Shown here: positions 1 to 8,818 of the stretch, piece by piece
How positions within the stretch are numbered: the stretch's first letter is position 1
Layout: every line of letters starts with the position of its first letter
Assembly: GCA_036365515.1 (NCBI GenBank)
Contig: CM070876.1
Span: 134,557,394 to 134,621,393 of the forward strand
Origin: Torymus aiolomorphi
Taxonomy: Eukaryota > Arthropoda > Insecta > Hymenoptera > Torymidae
DNA length: 64,000 bases
Reading direction: 5' to 3'
Notes under the pieces: generated by a model
Database searches by the model: none
What the model saw: the letters and a program-made list of their open reading frames with translations, nothing else
What the model was told of the DNA's origin: nothing
Made by a program: the position numbers and the translations under genes

Positions 1-621
1 TATGGTCAACGAGAACTTTTATACACGAATTGGCGCTTTCGCGAAGATACCGTCGATGTTTCGGGTAATACAAATGTGACAATAGCTGCGTATACAACCG
101 CACAGGCGCGTCTCGAGTTGTATTCTTATATTGAAAAACTCACCGCAGCGCGTGTTCTATACATGGACACAGACTCGTGTATTTTCACATGTAAGAAAAA
201 TGACCCTACTGAGTATACTCCGTCTCTGGGTGCTTTACTTGGCAACATGACAGACGAGCTAAAGGCGTACGGCGAGGGTACCTATATTACAAAGTTTCTC
301 TCAGCGGGTCCAAAATTTTATGGCTTCCAAGCTGTCGTACCCTCTACCGGGGAAACTGTCGAGTGCTGTAAGATTAAGGGTATTAGTCTCAATAGCGCGA
401 ATTTGTGTATAATAAATTTCCAGAGCATCGCGCGTTTGATCGCAGCGTATTTTGAAAACGAAAGAGAACCCATCGTTTTGAAATATAAACCGATCAGACG
501 CACTCGCACGCACGAAGTCATCACTCGCGACGAAAAAAAGTCGTGTTCCGTAGTACTTAAGAAGCGTAGATACTTTCGCGATGCAGTATCACTACCTTTT
601 GGTTATAAGAGCGACGCATAG
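1..621 (+). CDS. polB: Protein-primed family B DNA polymerase, C-terminal part (Polinton/Maverick)
   Basis: The frame is open from the first base to a TAA at 619, so the gene starts outside the window and only about 206 residues are seen. The motif YMDTDS at about 165-182 is family B polymerase motif C with its catalytic aspartates. It is followed by GPKFYGF and a CKIKGI stretch, the thumb-side pattern of protein-primed polymerases. In Polintons this enzyme copies the element from a terminal protein. The neighbours downstream (ATPase, integrase, capsid genes) are the usual Polinton set, which supports the call. No lesion is visible in the part present. A linear-plasmid or adintovirus polymerase is the alternative, but the integrase and capsid context favours a Polinton. 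Confidence 0.9.
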   Translation, partial: YGQRELLYTNWRFREDTVDVSGNTNVTIAAYTTAQARLELYSYIEKLTAARVLYMDTDSCIFTCKKNDPTEYTPSLGALLGNMTDELKAYGEGTYITKFLSAGPKFYGFQAVVPSTGETVECCKIKGISLNSANLCIINFQSIARLIAAYFENEREPIVLKYKPIRRTRTHEVITRDEKKSCSVVLKKRRYFRDAVSLPFGYKSDA

Positions 622-663
622 TATGTATATTTTATAAAAAACTTGTAACCGCGTGTATTTATG

Positions 664-692
664 TAAAATAAAATTGTCCTTTTTAATAAAAA
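664..692 (+). terminator. Tandem poly(A) signals after polB
   Basis: Two AATAAA hexamers lie at 667-672 and 685-690, about 45-70 bases past the polymerase stop. They are the expected 3'-end signal for a eukaryote-transcribed gene. Confidence 0.5.
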
Positions 693-811
693 TTATTTAC
701 CTGTCAAAATTATTTCTACCTATATCCATCACTTTCCTCGCATTAGTACGCTGAAAAAAAGCATGCTATGATAATAGGCCGTTATATTTTCTTAACAAAG
801 TAATATACAGA

Positions 812-982
812 ATGTTTTATAGCGTTTTCATGTTAAATATACTAAGAAGGTATTGTAGTTACAAAGTCACGTCATGTTTCATAGTTAACTATATCGCCGG
901 CTTGGGCATGCTAGTCGTCGCGGTAGTCCTGCTCATTCTCGCGGCGGGGGACAGCCTAGTCAACCCGCGCGTGCGCGCGTGA
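812..982 (+). CDS. Small single-pass membrane peptide (hypothetical)
   Basis: A 56-codon ORF runs from ATG 812 to TGA 980-982. After a short polar, cysteine-containing head it has a strongly hydrophobic run of about 20 residues near positions 28-46 (core LVVAVVLLILA), then a short basic tail ending VNPRVRA. This is the shape of a one-helix membrane protein. It lies between polB and the ATPase on the same strand. Small membrane ORFs are seen in virus-like elements, but I do not recognise a family, and at this length chance cannot be excluded. Confidence 0.35.
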   Translation: MFYSVFMLNILRRYCSYKVTSCFIVNYIAGLGMLVVAVVLLILAAGDSLVNPRVRA

Positions 983-1152
983 ATCAGCTAGTCACCGCGG
1001 ATCAGCCCATCCCCCCGCACGACCAGCTTGTCGCCACGTCAGCTCATCACCGCGGTAAAGATACTAGTCCCCGCGCGCGCGCCGCCGCCGCCGTCGCCGC
1101 CCCGTCCGCGCGTCATACAGAAGATAATGTTTCACGCGAATGGAAAAAAGGA
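983..1152 (+). other. GC-rich spacer before the ATPase gene
   Basis: About 170 bases unusually rich in CG and CGCG steps, with short imperfect repeats of GTCACCGCGG-like words near 991-1055 and a CCG trinucleotide run near 1082-1100. An 82-codon frame across it has no ATG start at its head and low-complexity Ala/Arg content, so I do not call it a gene. Confidence 0.4.
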
Positions 1153-1189
1153 TATAAAATGATTGGGAAAGCGTGGGACAGTCTCATTC
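1153..1189 (+). promoter_or_regulatory. Core promoter (TATA plus initiator) of the ATPase gene
   Basis: TATAAAA begins at 1153. A perfect arthropod initiator word, TCATTC, lies at 1184-1189 with its A at 1186, 33 bases downstream of the TATA start. The ATPase ATG follows at 1212. The spacing is that of an RNA polymerase II TATA/Inr promoter and implies a leader of about 26 bases. Confidence 0.5.
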
Positions 1190-1211
1190 GGTGGCTAGAG
1201 ATCGTAAAAAA

Positions 1212-1868
1212 ATGGATACACGCTTGAAACATCCGTTTACCTGCTGTGTGTGTGGACCCACAGGCTGTGGAAAAACACGCTTTGTTCAGCGCTTTCTCGC
1301 CCATTTACCGGTCATGTATACCGCACGCTTCGACCGTTTACTGTTTTATTACGATGAATGGCAAGAGGCTTACAGAACAGCTTTTAAGTCCAATGGACCT
1401 ATCATTGAGTTTCGAGAGGGACTCCCACAGGTAGGCGACTATTCCTCGGACAACGAGAAGAAAAAATTACTCATTCTCGATGATCTTATGCGAGAATCCT
1501 CGAGCGACGTTATTTTAGACTTGTTTACGAAAGGTAGTCATCACAAAAATATCAGCGTGATATTCATAACGCAAAATGTTTTCCACAAGGGAAAGGCGCA
1601 GCGTGACATAAGTTTAAATACAAAGTACCTAGTGCTGTTCAAAAATCCGCGCGACAAGGCACAAATACAGCATCTCGCGCGCCAAATCCATCCCGAAGAC
1701 TCGGGTTTTCTCCGCGAAGCCTACATAGACGCTACGCGAGCGCCACACTCTTATCTCTTTATAGATCTCTCGCAAGACTGTTTCGATGAGTTTAGATTTC
1801 GCGCAAACATATTCCCCGGTGACAGTGCGCATTACGCATACGTGTCCAAATACTTTAAATCACGCTGA
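1212..1868 (+). CDS. FtsK/HerA (A32-like) genome-packaging ATPase
   Basis: 218 residues starting at ATG 1212, chosen because it follows a TATA/initiator pair; the frame is open a little further upstream but without an ATG. Walker A is GPTGCGKT at residues 15-22. Walker B is LLILDDLM at about residues 90-97. A SVIFITQN segment, a sensor-like strand typical of this family, follows about 35 residues later. The C-terminal half contains the NPRDKAQIQHLARQ block common to Polinton ATPases. In virions of related viruses this motor pumps DNA into the capsid. The gene is intact and sits directly before the two conserved hypothetical genes. Confidence 0.92.
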   Translation: MDTRLKHPFTCCVCGPTGCGKTRFVQRFLAHLPVMYTARFDRLLFYYDEWQEAYRTAFKSNGPIIEFREGLPQVGDYSSDNEKKKLLILDDLMRESSSDVILDLFTKGSHHKNISVIFITQNVFHKGKAQRDISLNTKYLVLFKNPRDKAQIQHLARQIHPEDSGFLREAYIDATRAPHSYLFIDLSQDCFDEFRFRANIFPGDSAHYAYVSKYFKSR

Positions 1869-1901
1869 TTTGCCGCGCCGAACGTCAGTCGGGAAATAAC
1901 T

Positions 1902-2300
1902 ATGGCCCCGTACGTACGAACTACCTCTTGTCGCGGCACGTTACCGCGCGGTAAACATTTTTCCAAGAAAAATCTCGCGCTACTCGGCGTGCTCTGCCAC
2001 GGCGATAAGAAACATCGCACAACCATAGCCCGAGCGGCTGACAAATCCCTTGTCAAGTGCATATGCGAGTGCGTGTTGAACGTTTTACACGGGGTCGTAA
2101 AATTATCGGATAGCGAGAAGAGACGATTGAGCAAGCATAAACACACGTTGCGCAAGTTATCGCACCCAAGTGGTAACACCGATTGGCGCACAAAGAAACG
2201 AGCGATTATTCAGAACGGGGGATCATTCCTGCCTATCTTATTAGCTCCAATCGTGAGTACTCTCATTTCGAAAATAGTTGGCTCGCGTGACACGCAATAA
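1902..2300 (+). CDS. Conserved Polinton hypothetical protein, 132 aa
   Basis: ATG 1902 to TAA 2298. The protein is basic, with a cysteine-containing block around AADKSLVKCICECVLNVL (residues about 45-62), a charged SEKRRLSKHKHTLRKL stretch, and a hydrophobic C-terminus (FLPILLAPIVSTLISKIV) that could be a membrane or amphipathic helix. This organisation recurs in small Polinton-linked proteins next to the ATPase. No enzymatic motif is visible and the function is unknown. The next gene begins two bases after this stop. Confidence 0.65.
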   Translation: MAPYVRTTSCRGTLPRGKHFSKKNLALLGVLCHGDKKHRTTIARAADKSLVKCICECVLNVLHGVVKLSDSEKRRLSKHKHTLRKLSHPSGNTDWRTKKRAIIQNGGSFLPILLAPIVSTLISKIVGSRDTQ

Positions 2301-2301
2301 G

Positions 2302-3042
2302 ATGGAACACGCGCGTAAAATGATTCTCGTGCCAGAAGGTTCGATGGCCGCGAGCCCGACCGCGGATGTCGAGGAAAAAAGTTTACAAACGCATGGCGAT
2401 AATTTTTCTCGCTTGGACACCGAAATGTACGACATTTTACGCTCGAAGGCAGCGCGCGATGATTACGAAAAATGTCTGAATTATTTGCAGATTTTACGTC
2501 GCTATCTTTTTTTCCGCGACAACGAGCGTATCGCCGAGCGGCGCGAGACGAATCACGAGGTAGACGAAATCGAAGAGAGTCTCGCGCCGCTCAGCGAGGA
2601 GACTATTCTCCGAGGTATACCCAAAGTACTCGCGCCAAAAGCGCGACTCTTGCTCCGGCACTGGAGGACAACGGTTCCCGAGCGTCTAAAGTGGGACAAT
2701 GCAGGCACTGTGAGCATTGATGGCCGACAAGTGGCGCGCTCGAGCATAATCGAGTTACTTCTCGACACACTGCAAAAGAGCCCGCATGTGGAGGAGGAAG
2801 AACCGCCTGTCGGGCGCTTTGAGTTTGCAAAATTTCTCAAAACTAGCGAGACGCCCGTTAATCTCATCGAAAATCCAAAAGTTTTGAAAATTGGGCGGAT
2901 TTTGACTGCAACAGCAAATACGGCCAAACGACGTTTGCCGCGGCAACAGACTATAGAGGCCGGAGAAAATAATGCACCCTCGCCCATGTTAATTCGCAGT
3001 AAAAAGCAGACCAAGAAAAAATGGATGCACTTTGATATATAA
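2302..3042 (+). CDS. Conserved Polinton hypothetical protein, 246 aa
   Basis: ATG 2302 is chosen over an upstream non-ATG extension. It opens with MEHARKMILVPEG, a hallmark start of a Polinton-associated family. A following LDTEMYDIL segment and a DYEKCLNYLQILRRYLFF segment form predicted helices. The middle is acidic, and the C-terminus is basic and lysine-rich (KKQTKKKW), which suggests nucleic-acid contact. No catalytic signature is seen. It lies between the 132-aa protein and the integrase, with only 8 bases before the next ATG, as in compact virus-like genomes. Function unknown. Confidence 0.65.
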   Translation: MEHARKMILVPEGSMAASPTADVEEKSLQTHGDNFSRLDTEMYDILRSKAARDDYEKCLNYLQILRRYLFFRDNERIAERRETNHEVDEIEESLAPLSEETILRGIPKVLAPKARLLLRHWRTTVPERLKWDNAGTVSIDGRQVARSSIIELLLDTLQKSPHVEEEEPPVGRFEFAKFLKTSETPVNLIENPKVLKIGRILTATANTAKRRLPRQQTIEAGENNAPSPMLIRSKKQTKKKWMHFDI

Positions 3043-3050
3043 GCGATAAG

Positions 3051-4142
3051 ATGCCATACGGAAAACAATACTACGATCTCCAGCATGAGGCGGGTTACGC
3101 GGGTGCACGAAACCTTCTTCGCGTAAATGCCAAGAAGGAGAAGAAAAAAATTTATGCGTGGCTGAGCAATCAAGATGCCTACACGCTTCATCACCCGATA
3201 AAAAGAAGATTCCCGCGCCTGTTGTACAATGTAACGAACGTCGATGACGTGTGGGAGTGCGATCTACTTCAGCTGACATCGATAAAGGATTACAATGACG
3301 GGTACTGCTATATTCTCGTGGTCATCGATGTACTCGTTAAGTTTGCCTGGGTTAAACCACTGAAGGATAAAACTGCGCGCAACGTTGCCGACGCTTTTGA
3401 GCGAATTACCGACAGAGCGAAGCCGCGCTTGCCCATGTGTGTGCAGTCCGATCGTGGCAAGGAATTTCTTGGCGCCGCTTTTCAAAATCTTCTCAAGCGC
3501 ATGGAGATCGGCTTTCGTGTCGCTAGAAATCCAGATGTCAAGGCAGCGGTGGTCGAGCGGCTCAACAGAACGCTGCGCGAGCGCATATGGAGATATTTCT
3601 CACATCGAAACACCAAACGATACATCGATGTTCTGCAAAAAATTGTGTACGCGTACAATCATTCTCGGCACAGCGGTACGCGAATGCGCCCAGCAGAGGT
3701 CAACCTTTACAACGCTGCGCGAGCGCGCGAAAATCTGGCCAAGCGCGCGCGCTCCAATTATCGCCGCCCCGCCGTGCCCTACCGTAAATTTGCTGTGAGT
3801 GACCTCGTCCGTGTCAGTCGAACAAAGAACACCTTCGAGCGCGGATACGAAAAAAATTTCAGTGAGGAGATTTTCAAGATTATACGCGTATCTCCGCGGC
3901 AAGGGCTGTACACATATATATTGACGGACTTAAACGGAGAAATAATTGACGGATTCTTTTACAACGAAGAGCTCGTTTTGATCGGGCACGATCGACTGAC
4001 TGGCGATAAGAGCTTCAAAATCGAGCGTATTGTGCGCAGGAAAGGTCGTGGCGCCAACAAACAAGTGCTCGTCAAGTGGCTAGGCTATCCCGATAAATTT
4101 AATTCTTGGGTGAAAGCGAGTCAACTCGAGAGCATTTCGTAG
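3051..4142 (+). CDS. int: Polinton integrase (DDE family) with C-terminal chromodomain
   Basis: 363 residues from ATG 3051. The retroviral-type catalytic core is complete: Asp71 (WECDLLQ), Asp134 (VQSDRGKEF) and Glu169 (VVERLNRTL), with 34 residues between the last two. An N-terminal YYDLQHEAGYAGARNLL block precedes the core. After a linker, residues about 323-360 (KQVLVKWLGYPDKFNSW) form a chromodomain, which in related elements steers integration toward modified histones. The protein joins element ends to target DNA. The gene is intact and lies between the conserved hypothetical and minor capsid genes. LTR-retroelement integrase is the alternative, but the gene order excludes it. Confidence 0.93.
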   Translation: MPYGKQYYDLQHEAGYAGARNLLRVNAKKEKKKIYAWLSNQDAYTLHHPIKRRFPRLLYNVTNVDDVWECDLLQLTSIKDYNDGYCYILVVIDVLVKFAWVKPLKDKTARNVADAFERITDRAKPRLPMCVQSDRGKEFLGAAFQNLLKRMEIGFRVARNPDVKAAVVERLNRTLRERIWRYFSHRNTKRYIDVLQKIVYAYNHSRHSGTRMRPAEVNLYNAARARENLAKRARSNYRRPAVPYRKFAVSDLVRVSRTKNTFERGYEKNFSEEIFKIIRVSPRQGLYTYILTDLNGEIIDGFFYNEELVLIGHDRLTGDKSFKIERIVRRKGRGANKQVLVKWLGYPDKFNSWVKASQLESIS

Positions 4143-4158
4143 AAAACCACGAGCAGAC

Positions 4159-4974
4159 ATGGAAGCGAACGAAGATTTTTACATGGTACTGCCTAGCAAC
4201 AGCAGTATGGCTTACTTTCCCGATAACACAACCAGCTGTTTCACCACCCACTTGCCACGCGAGATCAAATTACACGGAGAGTGGCACGTCGGACTGATGG
4301 AAATTCACGTACCATGTAGCATCGTGCATTTTCAAGACAATGATGCCTTTTACACTTTTAGTTTATTCGCCATGAACGACGACGACGAACAGAGTGAGAA
4401 AACATTCTGCCATTTTCCAGTCGGCATTTACGACTCTCTTCAACAGCTGGCAGACGCCATAAATAACTCGAATGACATTTATAAGCATCACATGCTTGAA
4501 CCCGTAAAGGAGAGCAATGGCTATTATGCCATCAGACGCAAGTGCGCCTGCCAAGAGCCACATGCGACTCATTTCAACGAAAAAATTCTACGCATTTTTG
4601 GGTTCGATGACGAGCCCGGGAAAAAAATTCTGTTTACGACCTTTAACCATGGCGTGCTGCGGGAAACTGTAGCCGAGAGATCAGCCTCGCTCTCTCGTAC
4701 CATTCCCGACCAACTGTACGTTTATACAGATATTTGTGAACCCTACACAGTGGGGGACACACAGGCCCCGCTCTTGCGCATCGTTTCCTTGGATAACTCA
4801 AAATTCAGATACGGCTGCAGTGCTGTGCAGCGTTTCACGCCCTCCCACTACATACCGCTTCTCTATCATAATTTTCACAATATTATCATCGATATAAGAG
4901 ACCAGCTCGGACAGCGCATTCCATTCGAGTACGGTACGCTGACTGTGACACTCCATTTCAGACGAAGTCACTGA
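4159..4974 (+). CDS. Polinton minor capsid (penton-like, single jelly-roll) protein
   Basis: 271 residues from ATG 4159. The N-terminus FYMVLPSNSSMAYFPDNTT, followed by FTTHLP and HGEWHVGLMEI, is the conserved opening of Polinton minor capsid proteins. The C-terminal LTVTLHFRR strand fits a beta-rich fold. By family knowledge it would form the capsid vertices. It lies 16 bases after the integrase stop and one base before the next ATG. No lesion is visible. Confidence 0.8.
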   Translation: MEANEDFYMVLPSNSSMAYFPDNTTSCFTTHLPREIKLHGEWHVGLMEIHVPCSIVHFQDNDAFYTFSLFAMNDDDEQSEKTFCHFPVGIYDSLQQLADAINNSNDIYKHHMLEPVKESNGYYAIRRKCACQEPHATHFNEKILRIFGFDDEPGKKILFTTFNHGVLRETVAERSASLSRTIPDQLYVYTDICEPYTVGDTQAPLLRIVSLDNSKFRYGCSAVQRFTPSHYIPLLYHNFHNIIIDIRDQLGQRIPFEYGTLTVTLHFRRSH

Positions 4975-4975
4975 T

Positions 4976-5471
4976 ATGTGTCATTATACTAGATACTACG
5001 ATGAGCAGATAGGTGGCGGGAGTGGGGTAAGAAGCGTTTTCGCTGGATCGGCCTTTCAGAGAGGGCGCGGTGTTGGGGGGCCTCTTTCGCCGCATTCTGC
5101 CATACGTCAGGAGTGGCGCTAAGGCCGTCGGGAAAGAGACCTTGCGCGCAGGTATGAAAATCATAGACGATGTCACAAACAATGGTGTCAATTTGAAGGA
5201 GGCCATAAAATTGAGAGCCGGAGAATCGGGACGCCATCTCAAAAGAAAAGCGGCAGAGAAAATTAGCGAAATCATGAAGGGGTCAGGGTATAAAACTACC
5301 AGGCGCATCAAACGGCAACGGCAGTCGACAAAGGCACGTGCAAGCGCCCGTACCTCGCGGACCAAGCGTAAGAAAAAATTGACAGCTGCACCGCGCAAGA
5401 CTCGTAAAGCGAGCAGAACGCGGAAAACCCCCGCTTTTCGGGACATTAACGATATTTTCGGTCCAAAATAA
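4976..5471 (+). pseudogene. Basic virion-type protein gene, frameshifted
   Basis: A short frame from ATG 4976 gives a Tyr/Gly-rich head (RYYDEQIGGGSGVRSVFAG). The conserved continuation (GLFRRILPYVRSGAKAVGKE) is in another frame and runs to TAA 5469. The switch falls at the six-G run 5075-5080, so one base has been gained or lost there. The tail is extremely rich in Arg and Lys, as in DNA-binding virion core or pVI/pX-like proteins of adenovirus relatives; that comparison is by composition and position only. It lies between minor and major capsid genes, the usual place in Polintons. A homopolymer sequencing error is a real alternative to true decay. Confidence 0.6.
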
Positions 5472-5480
5472 ATCTTGAAA

Positions 5481-6803
5481 ATGTCTTTCTTGCACTCTCA
5501 CTCGTCAGAGTGTATGTCGAGCGAACTCGATCTTTTCTCCCTCCCATCTACTCAAATCTCCATCGAGGGCAGCAGTTTTTTGAACTATAAGCCCGTCTCC
5601 TCGATCAGCGACGAGGGCGATGCGCCCATCGAATTCGTCGTACCTAGTGCCAGCGAGCATTACATCGATCTCGCACAGACCATGCTCTTTGTCAAGGCAC
5701 AAATACTCCCTAACGACGATGTCGACACAAATCTAAAAGTTGGCCTTGTAAACAATCTTCTTCATTCAATGTTCAATCAAATCGATATTTTTCTCAATCA
5801 AAAGCTCACCTCACCGCCCAACAACATGTACGCGTACAGAGCTTACATAGAGTCACTGCTGAGCTATTCCCCCGCTGTCAAAGAATCTCATCTCACCGCG
5901 AGCCTCTGGTACGATGATACACCTGGCTGTATGGAGGGCGTGGCAGAAAATCAAGCAATCGGTTCGAACAAAGGCCTCGTACAGAGGCAATATTTTACGA
6001 AAGAGGGTCGTGCATTCGATATGATTGGACATCTGCACTGCGACTTGTTTAATCAGGATAAAATGCTCATCAATGGCATCGAAATAAGAGTGCGTCTGGT
6101 GCGTAATAAGGATGCATTTTGCCTGATGGATTCCACAAACGACGGCCGATTCGGAATAAAAATAAAAGAAGCTACCCTCATTGTTCGTCGTGTCAAGATA
6201 AATCCTGGTATTTTGATCGCACACGCCAATACACTGGCCAAATACCCCATTACGCGTGTCGAGGTGAAAACATTTACGCTTCACACTGGTATACTAGGCG
6301 ATAGCATTGATAATGCGATTCATGGTCAACTGCCGAAACGTATAATCATCGGTTTCGTCGATAACAAAGCGTTCAATGGAAATCGAGCGCTAAACCCATT
6401 CAACTTTCAACATTTTGACATAAATTATCTCTCCCTATATATCGACGGGGTTCAAATACCAAGCAAACCGTTACAACCGCACTTTACAGGCAACAGCGCA
6501 ACGTTTATCGAGGCATTCCAAACACTCTACTCAGGCACAGGGATACATTTTCTCAATGAGTGCCTAGGCATAAACCGTTACAACTATTCAATGGGGTATT
6601 TTCTTACGGCATTCGATCTCACACCCGATTTATCAGCGCATTGCCACTCTCATTAGAACCTCGTACGCTCGGGCAGTGTGCGTATCGAAGTGGGCTTCGC
6701 GACGGCGCCGACTGTTACAATAAACTGCATTGTCTACGCAGAGTACGATAACGTTCTCGAAATCGACTCCACTCGACAAATTTTAACGGATTTCAGCGCC
6801 TAA
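5481..6803 (+). pseudogene. Polinton major capsid protein (double jelly-roll), in-frame nonsense
   Basis: The frame starts at ATG 5481 (MSFLHSHSSECMSSELDLFS), the characteristic start of Polinton major capsid proteins, followed by PIEFVVPSASEHYIDL. It is interrupted by TAG at 6654-6656, giving 391 residues. The same frame then stays open for 48 more codons to TAA 6801-6803, with conserved-looking content such as VTINCIVYAEYDNV. The break is therefore a single stop codon, not a frameshift, and removes the last strands of the C-terminal jelly roll. The protein would build the icosahedral shell. Loss of the C-terminus probably makes this copy non-functional unless the stop is read through. Confidence 0.8.
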
Positions 6804-6957
6804 GCGCAAGAGCAGAAGACGACGGGCCTGCAGAGACGTCACGTATCACATTGCCACAGTCATAAAAAGTGGAGGGGGAAGCGTGGCGCTCACATGCGGC
6901 GCTCTCTCGCGTCACTTCGCTTTTTCTCTTACACGCGAACACGCGCCTCTACACAAA
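6804..6957 (+). other. Spacer between capsid and next gene
   Basis: 154 bases without a gene. A TATA-like CATAAAAAG lies at about 6862-6870, roughly 90 bases before ATG 6958. The rest is CG-rich (GCGCTC, CGCGT repeats). It may contain the promoter of the downstream gene; I see no clear initiator. Confidence 0.3.
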
Positions 6958-7598
6958 ATGGACTACGTAATCGATATTCAAGGTTTTCGTGATTCGGAAA
7001 AAAGTTTCTGCCCAAGGAAGTAGCTATCACGTGCCTGCAAAAGAAAATTAGTGATCAATGGATAGTGCAAGCGCCGCATAGTTTTTCCAACTTGCCGGAC
7101 GATCTCAAAGAGACAAACACCTTTCTAGCCGTCGAAATTCACGGTGTTCATTGGTTTGACGGCGAAGTAACGCTTCTTCAACTACATCGGCATCTTTACA
7201 ACATTGCCAGAGTATCGCGAACAATTTTTGTGCGCGGCGAGGAGAAGGCCCGATACATCGAAGCGCTTTCCGGATGCAGCGTCATTAACTTGGAAAAATT
7301 TAATTTACCATCGTTTAAAAAGCTCAACAAAATTTTCCCAGACAATACACTGTGCGCCACGCATTCAACCAAAATCTTGTTGGCCAAAAAAGAGTTTTGT
7401 GCTCTTTACAAAGTTCATAAGCTAAAAAAGTGGCTGTGCTCGATACTTCCTGCGAAATGGAAAACGCTTCTTAAAGAAAAAGTGGAAAGTGAAATGTTCC
7501 TTGCAGCAGTTTACGAGCAAAGAGATACGAATAGTGACAGCAGCGATAATAATGACATATACTACTCAGCCATCGAGGGCGACACATCCTCTGACTGA
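6958..7598 (+). pseudogene. Polinton-associated protein of unknown function, frameshifted near the N-terminus
   Basis: ATG 6958 opens with MDYVIDIQGFRD, the start of a protein family I associate with insect virus-like elements. This frame stops at TAG 7021-7023. The continuing protein is in the next frame, from about 7005 to TGA 7596-7598. The shift falls in the six-A run 6998-7003. The body includes NTFLAVEIHGVHWFDG, a FVRGEEKARYIEAL block and a cysteine/histidine pair in CATHS...CALYKVHKLKKW, and ends in an acidic Ser/Asp-rich tail. These blocks recall nuclease-like proteins but I cannot name a fold. The lesion is in a homopolymer, so it may be an error. Confidence 0.55.
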
Positions 7599-7610
7599 AA
7601 AAAAAAAAAA

Positions 7611-8098
7611 ATGAACACGAGTTTATGCAGCCAATCACATACCAAGCCGGTTGAGCCGTCCATCGGCGGTGATTGCAAATCTCGACACAGCGGACAAGCC
7701 CGGCTCTCATTGGGTAGCTTTCTACATAGACAGTCATGCAAGAGGTACCTATTTCGATAGCTATACCACCATCGTCGCGACATCATCTCGATCGACTCAG
7801 AAGAAATTGCAAGTGGTTCAGGTGGAACAAGAAGAAGTTGCAAAGTTTCGATTGTAAAGTGTGCGGTGAATATTGCGTCATGTTTTTGCATTTTATGTGT
7901 AGTGGGTTTACTTTACGAAAATTTTGTAACATCTTTACGACAGATGCTCGCGCCAACGATAAAATAGCTGCTAAATTTTATAACATTATAAAGAACAAAA
8001 AATTAAAAAAAGAAGGACGTGCGTACAATTTCCCGCGTGCTACTTCACAAGGGTGCGGCTCGTGCACTCAGGCATGTAGGCCAATGACTCATTATTAA
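7611..8098 (+). pseudogene. Adenain-like (Ulp1-type) cysteine protease, frameshifted
   Basis: Three frames share one protease. The frame around 7651-7857 contains PSAVIANLDTADKPGSHWVAF, with the catalytic His in GSHW and the acidic partner in YFDSY. The frame 7736-8098 carries the catalytic Cys region KVCGEYCVMFLHFM. The ATG at 7611, just after an A13 run, is in a third frame. The breaks lie upstream of about 7645 and at about 7765-7775. In adenoviruses and Polintons this protease matures virion proteins. The gene is the last recognisable Polinton gene on this strand. Two breaks, at least one outside a homopolymer, argue for real decay. Confidence 0.72.
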
Positions 8099-8231
8099 TC
8101 TCTCTAACTTTAAGATATATTTTGCATTGTTGGGCCTAGATTTGTAAGCTAATATATGTATGCGTGATTGTTCATTACTTGTAATATCTTAATACTGAAA
8201 TGAATCAGCCCCTGGTTCAAATGCGATTTTA

Positions 8232-8396
8232 TGTATTCGTAGTTAATTTTAAGCATCGCTTGTGTCTGTCTCGGTTAAACCATATGTATTCGTAGTTTGT
8301 AAGTTTTTGTCTCTTTTCAAAATTTATATATTCATAGTTTGTAAGTTTATGTATTCATAGTATGTAAGTTTATGTATTCATAGTTTGTAAGTTTGA
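8232..8396 (+). repeat. Degenerate 23-bp tandem repeats
   Basis: The word ATGTATTCATAGTTTGTAAG recurs with small changes at about 8233, 8283, 8328, 8350 and 8373. The last two copies are exactly adjacent. The stretch is AT-rich with no ORF and lies downstream of the protease gene. Confidence 0.7.
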
Positions 8397-8596
8397 TCGA
8401 ATAAACAAAAAAATATATAAATCATGTTTTCATTTACAGACCTTTCATTTTCCAACTCCTGAAAAAAAAAAATCAGTTAAATTCATTTTCCTCCCGCGAG
8501 AGAGTATTCAAAACGTTTCCTTTTATTACGAAATACTTACGCGTGAAAAATGTTATCATCATATACACATTTTCTTCACGCGTAACTTAAAAACTG
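8397..8596. other. AT-rich spacer
   Basis: No ORF or RNA gene is seen. An A-run lies at about 8462-8470, and a CGCGTGAAAAATG/TTTTCTTCACGCG pair can form a hairpin around 8540-8583. Confidence 0.4.
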
Positions 8597-8772
8597 TTGA
8601 ACAAAGAACGCATTTATGGAGAGGGTGAAGTGTTCTTAGAACCACTTAACGCAGTTATCGGGTACAACCATAAATAGTTACATGTCGCGGCACATATTTC
8701 CTTCTCACAAAACAAAGAATGCATTCATGTGAAAAATTTATCATGTATACGCTTTGACTCGTAATCAGTTAA

Positions 8773-8818
<46 letters not shown>

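Noticed and set aside
979..1227. 82-codon frame across the GC-rich spacer
   Set aside because: No ATG at its head, Ala/Arg low complexity, and it overlaps the ATPase promoter and start.
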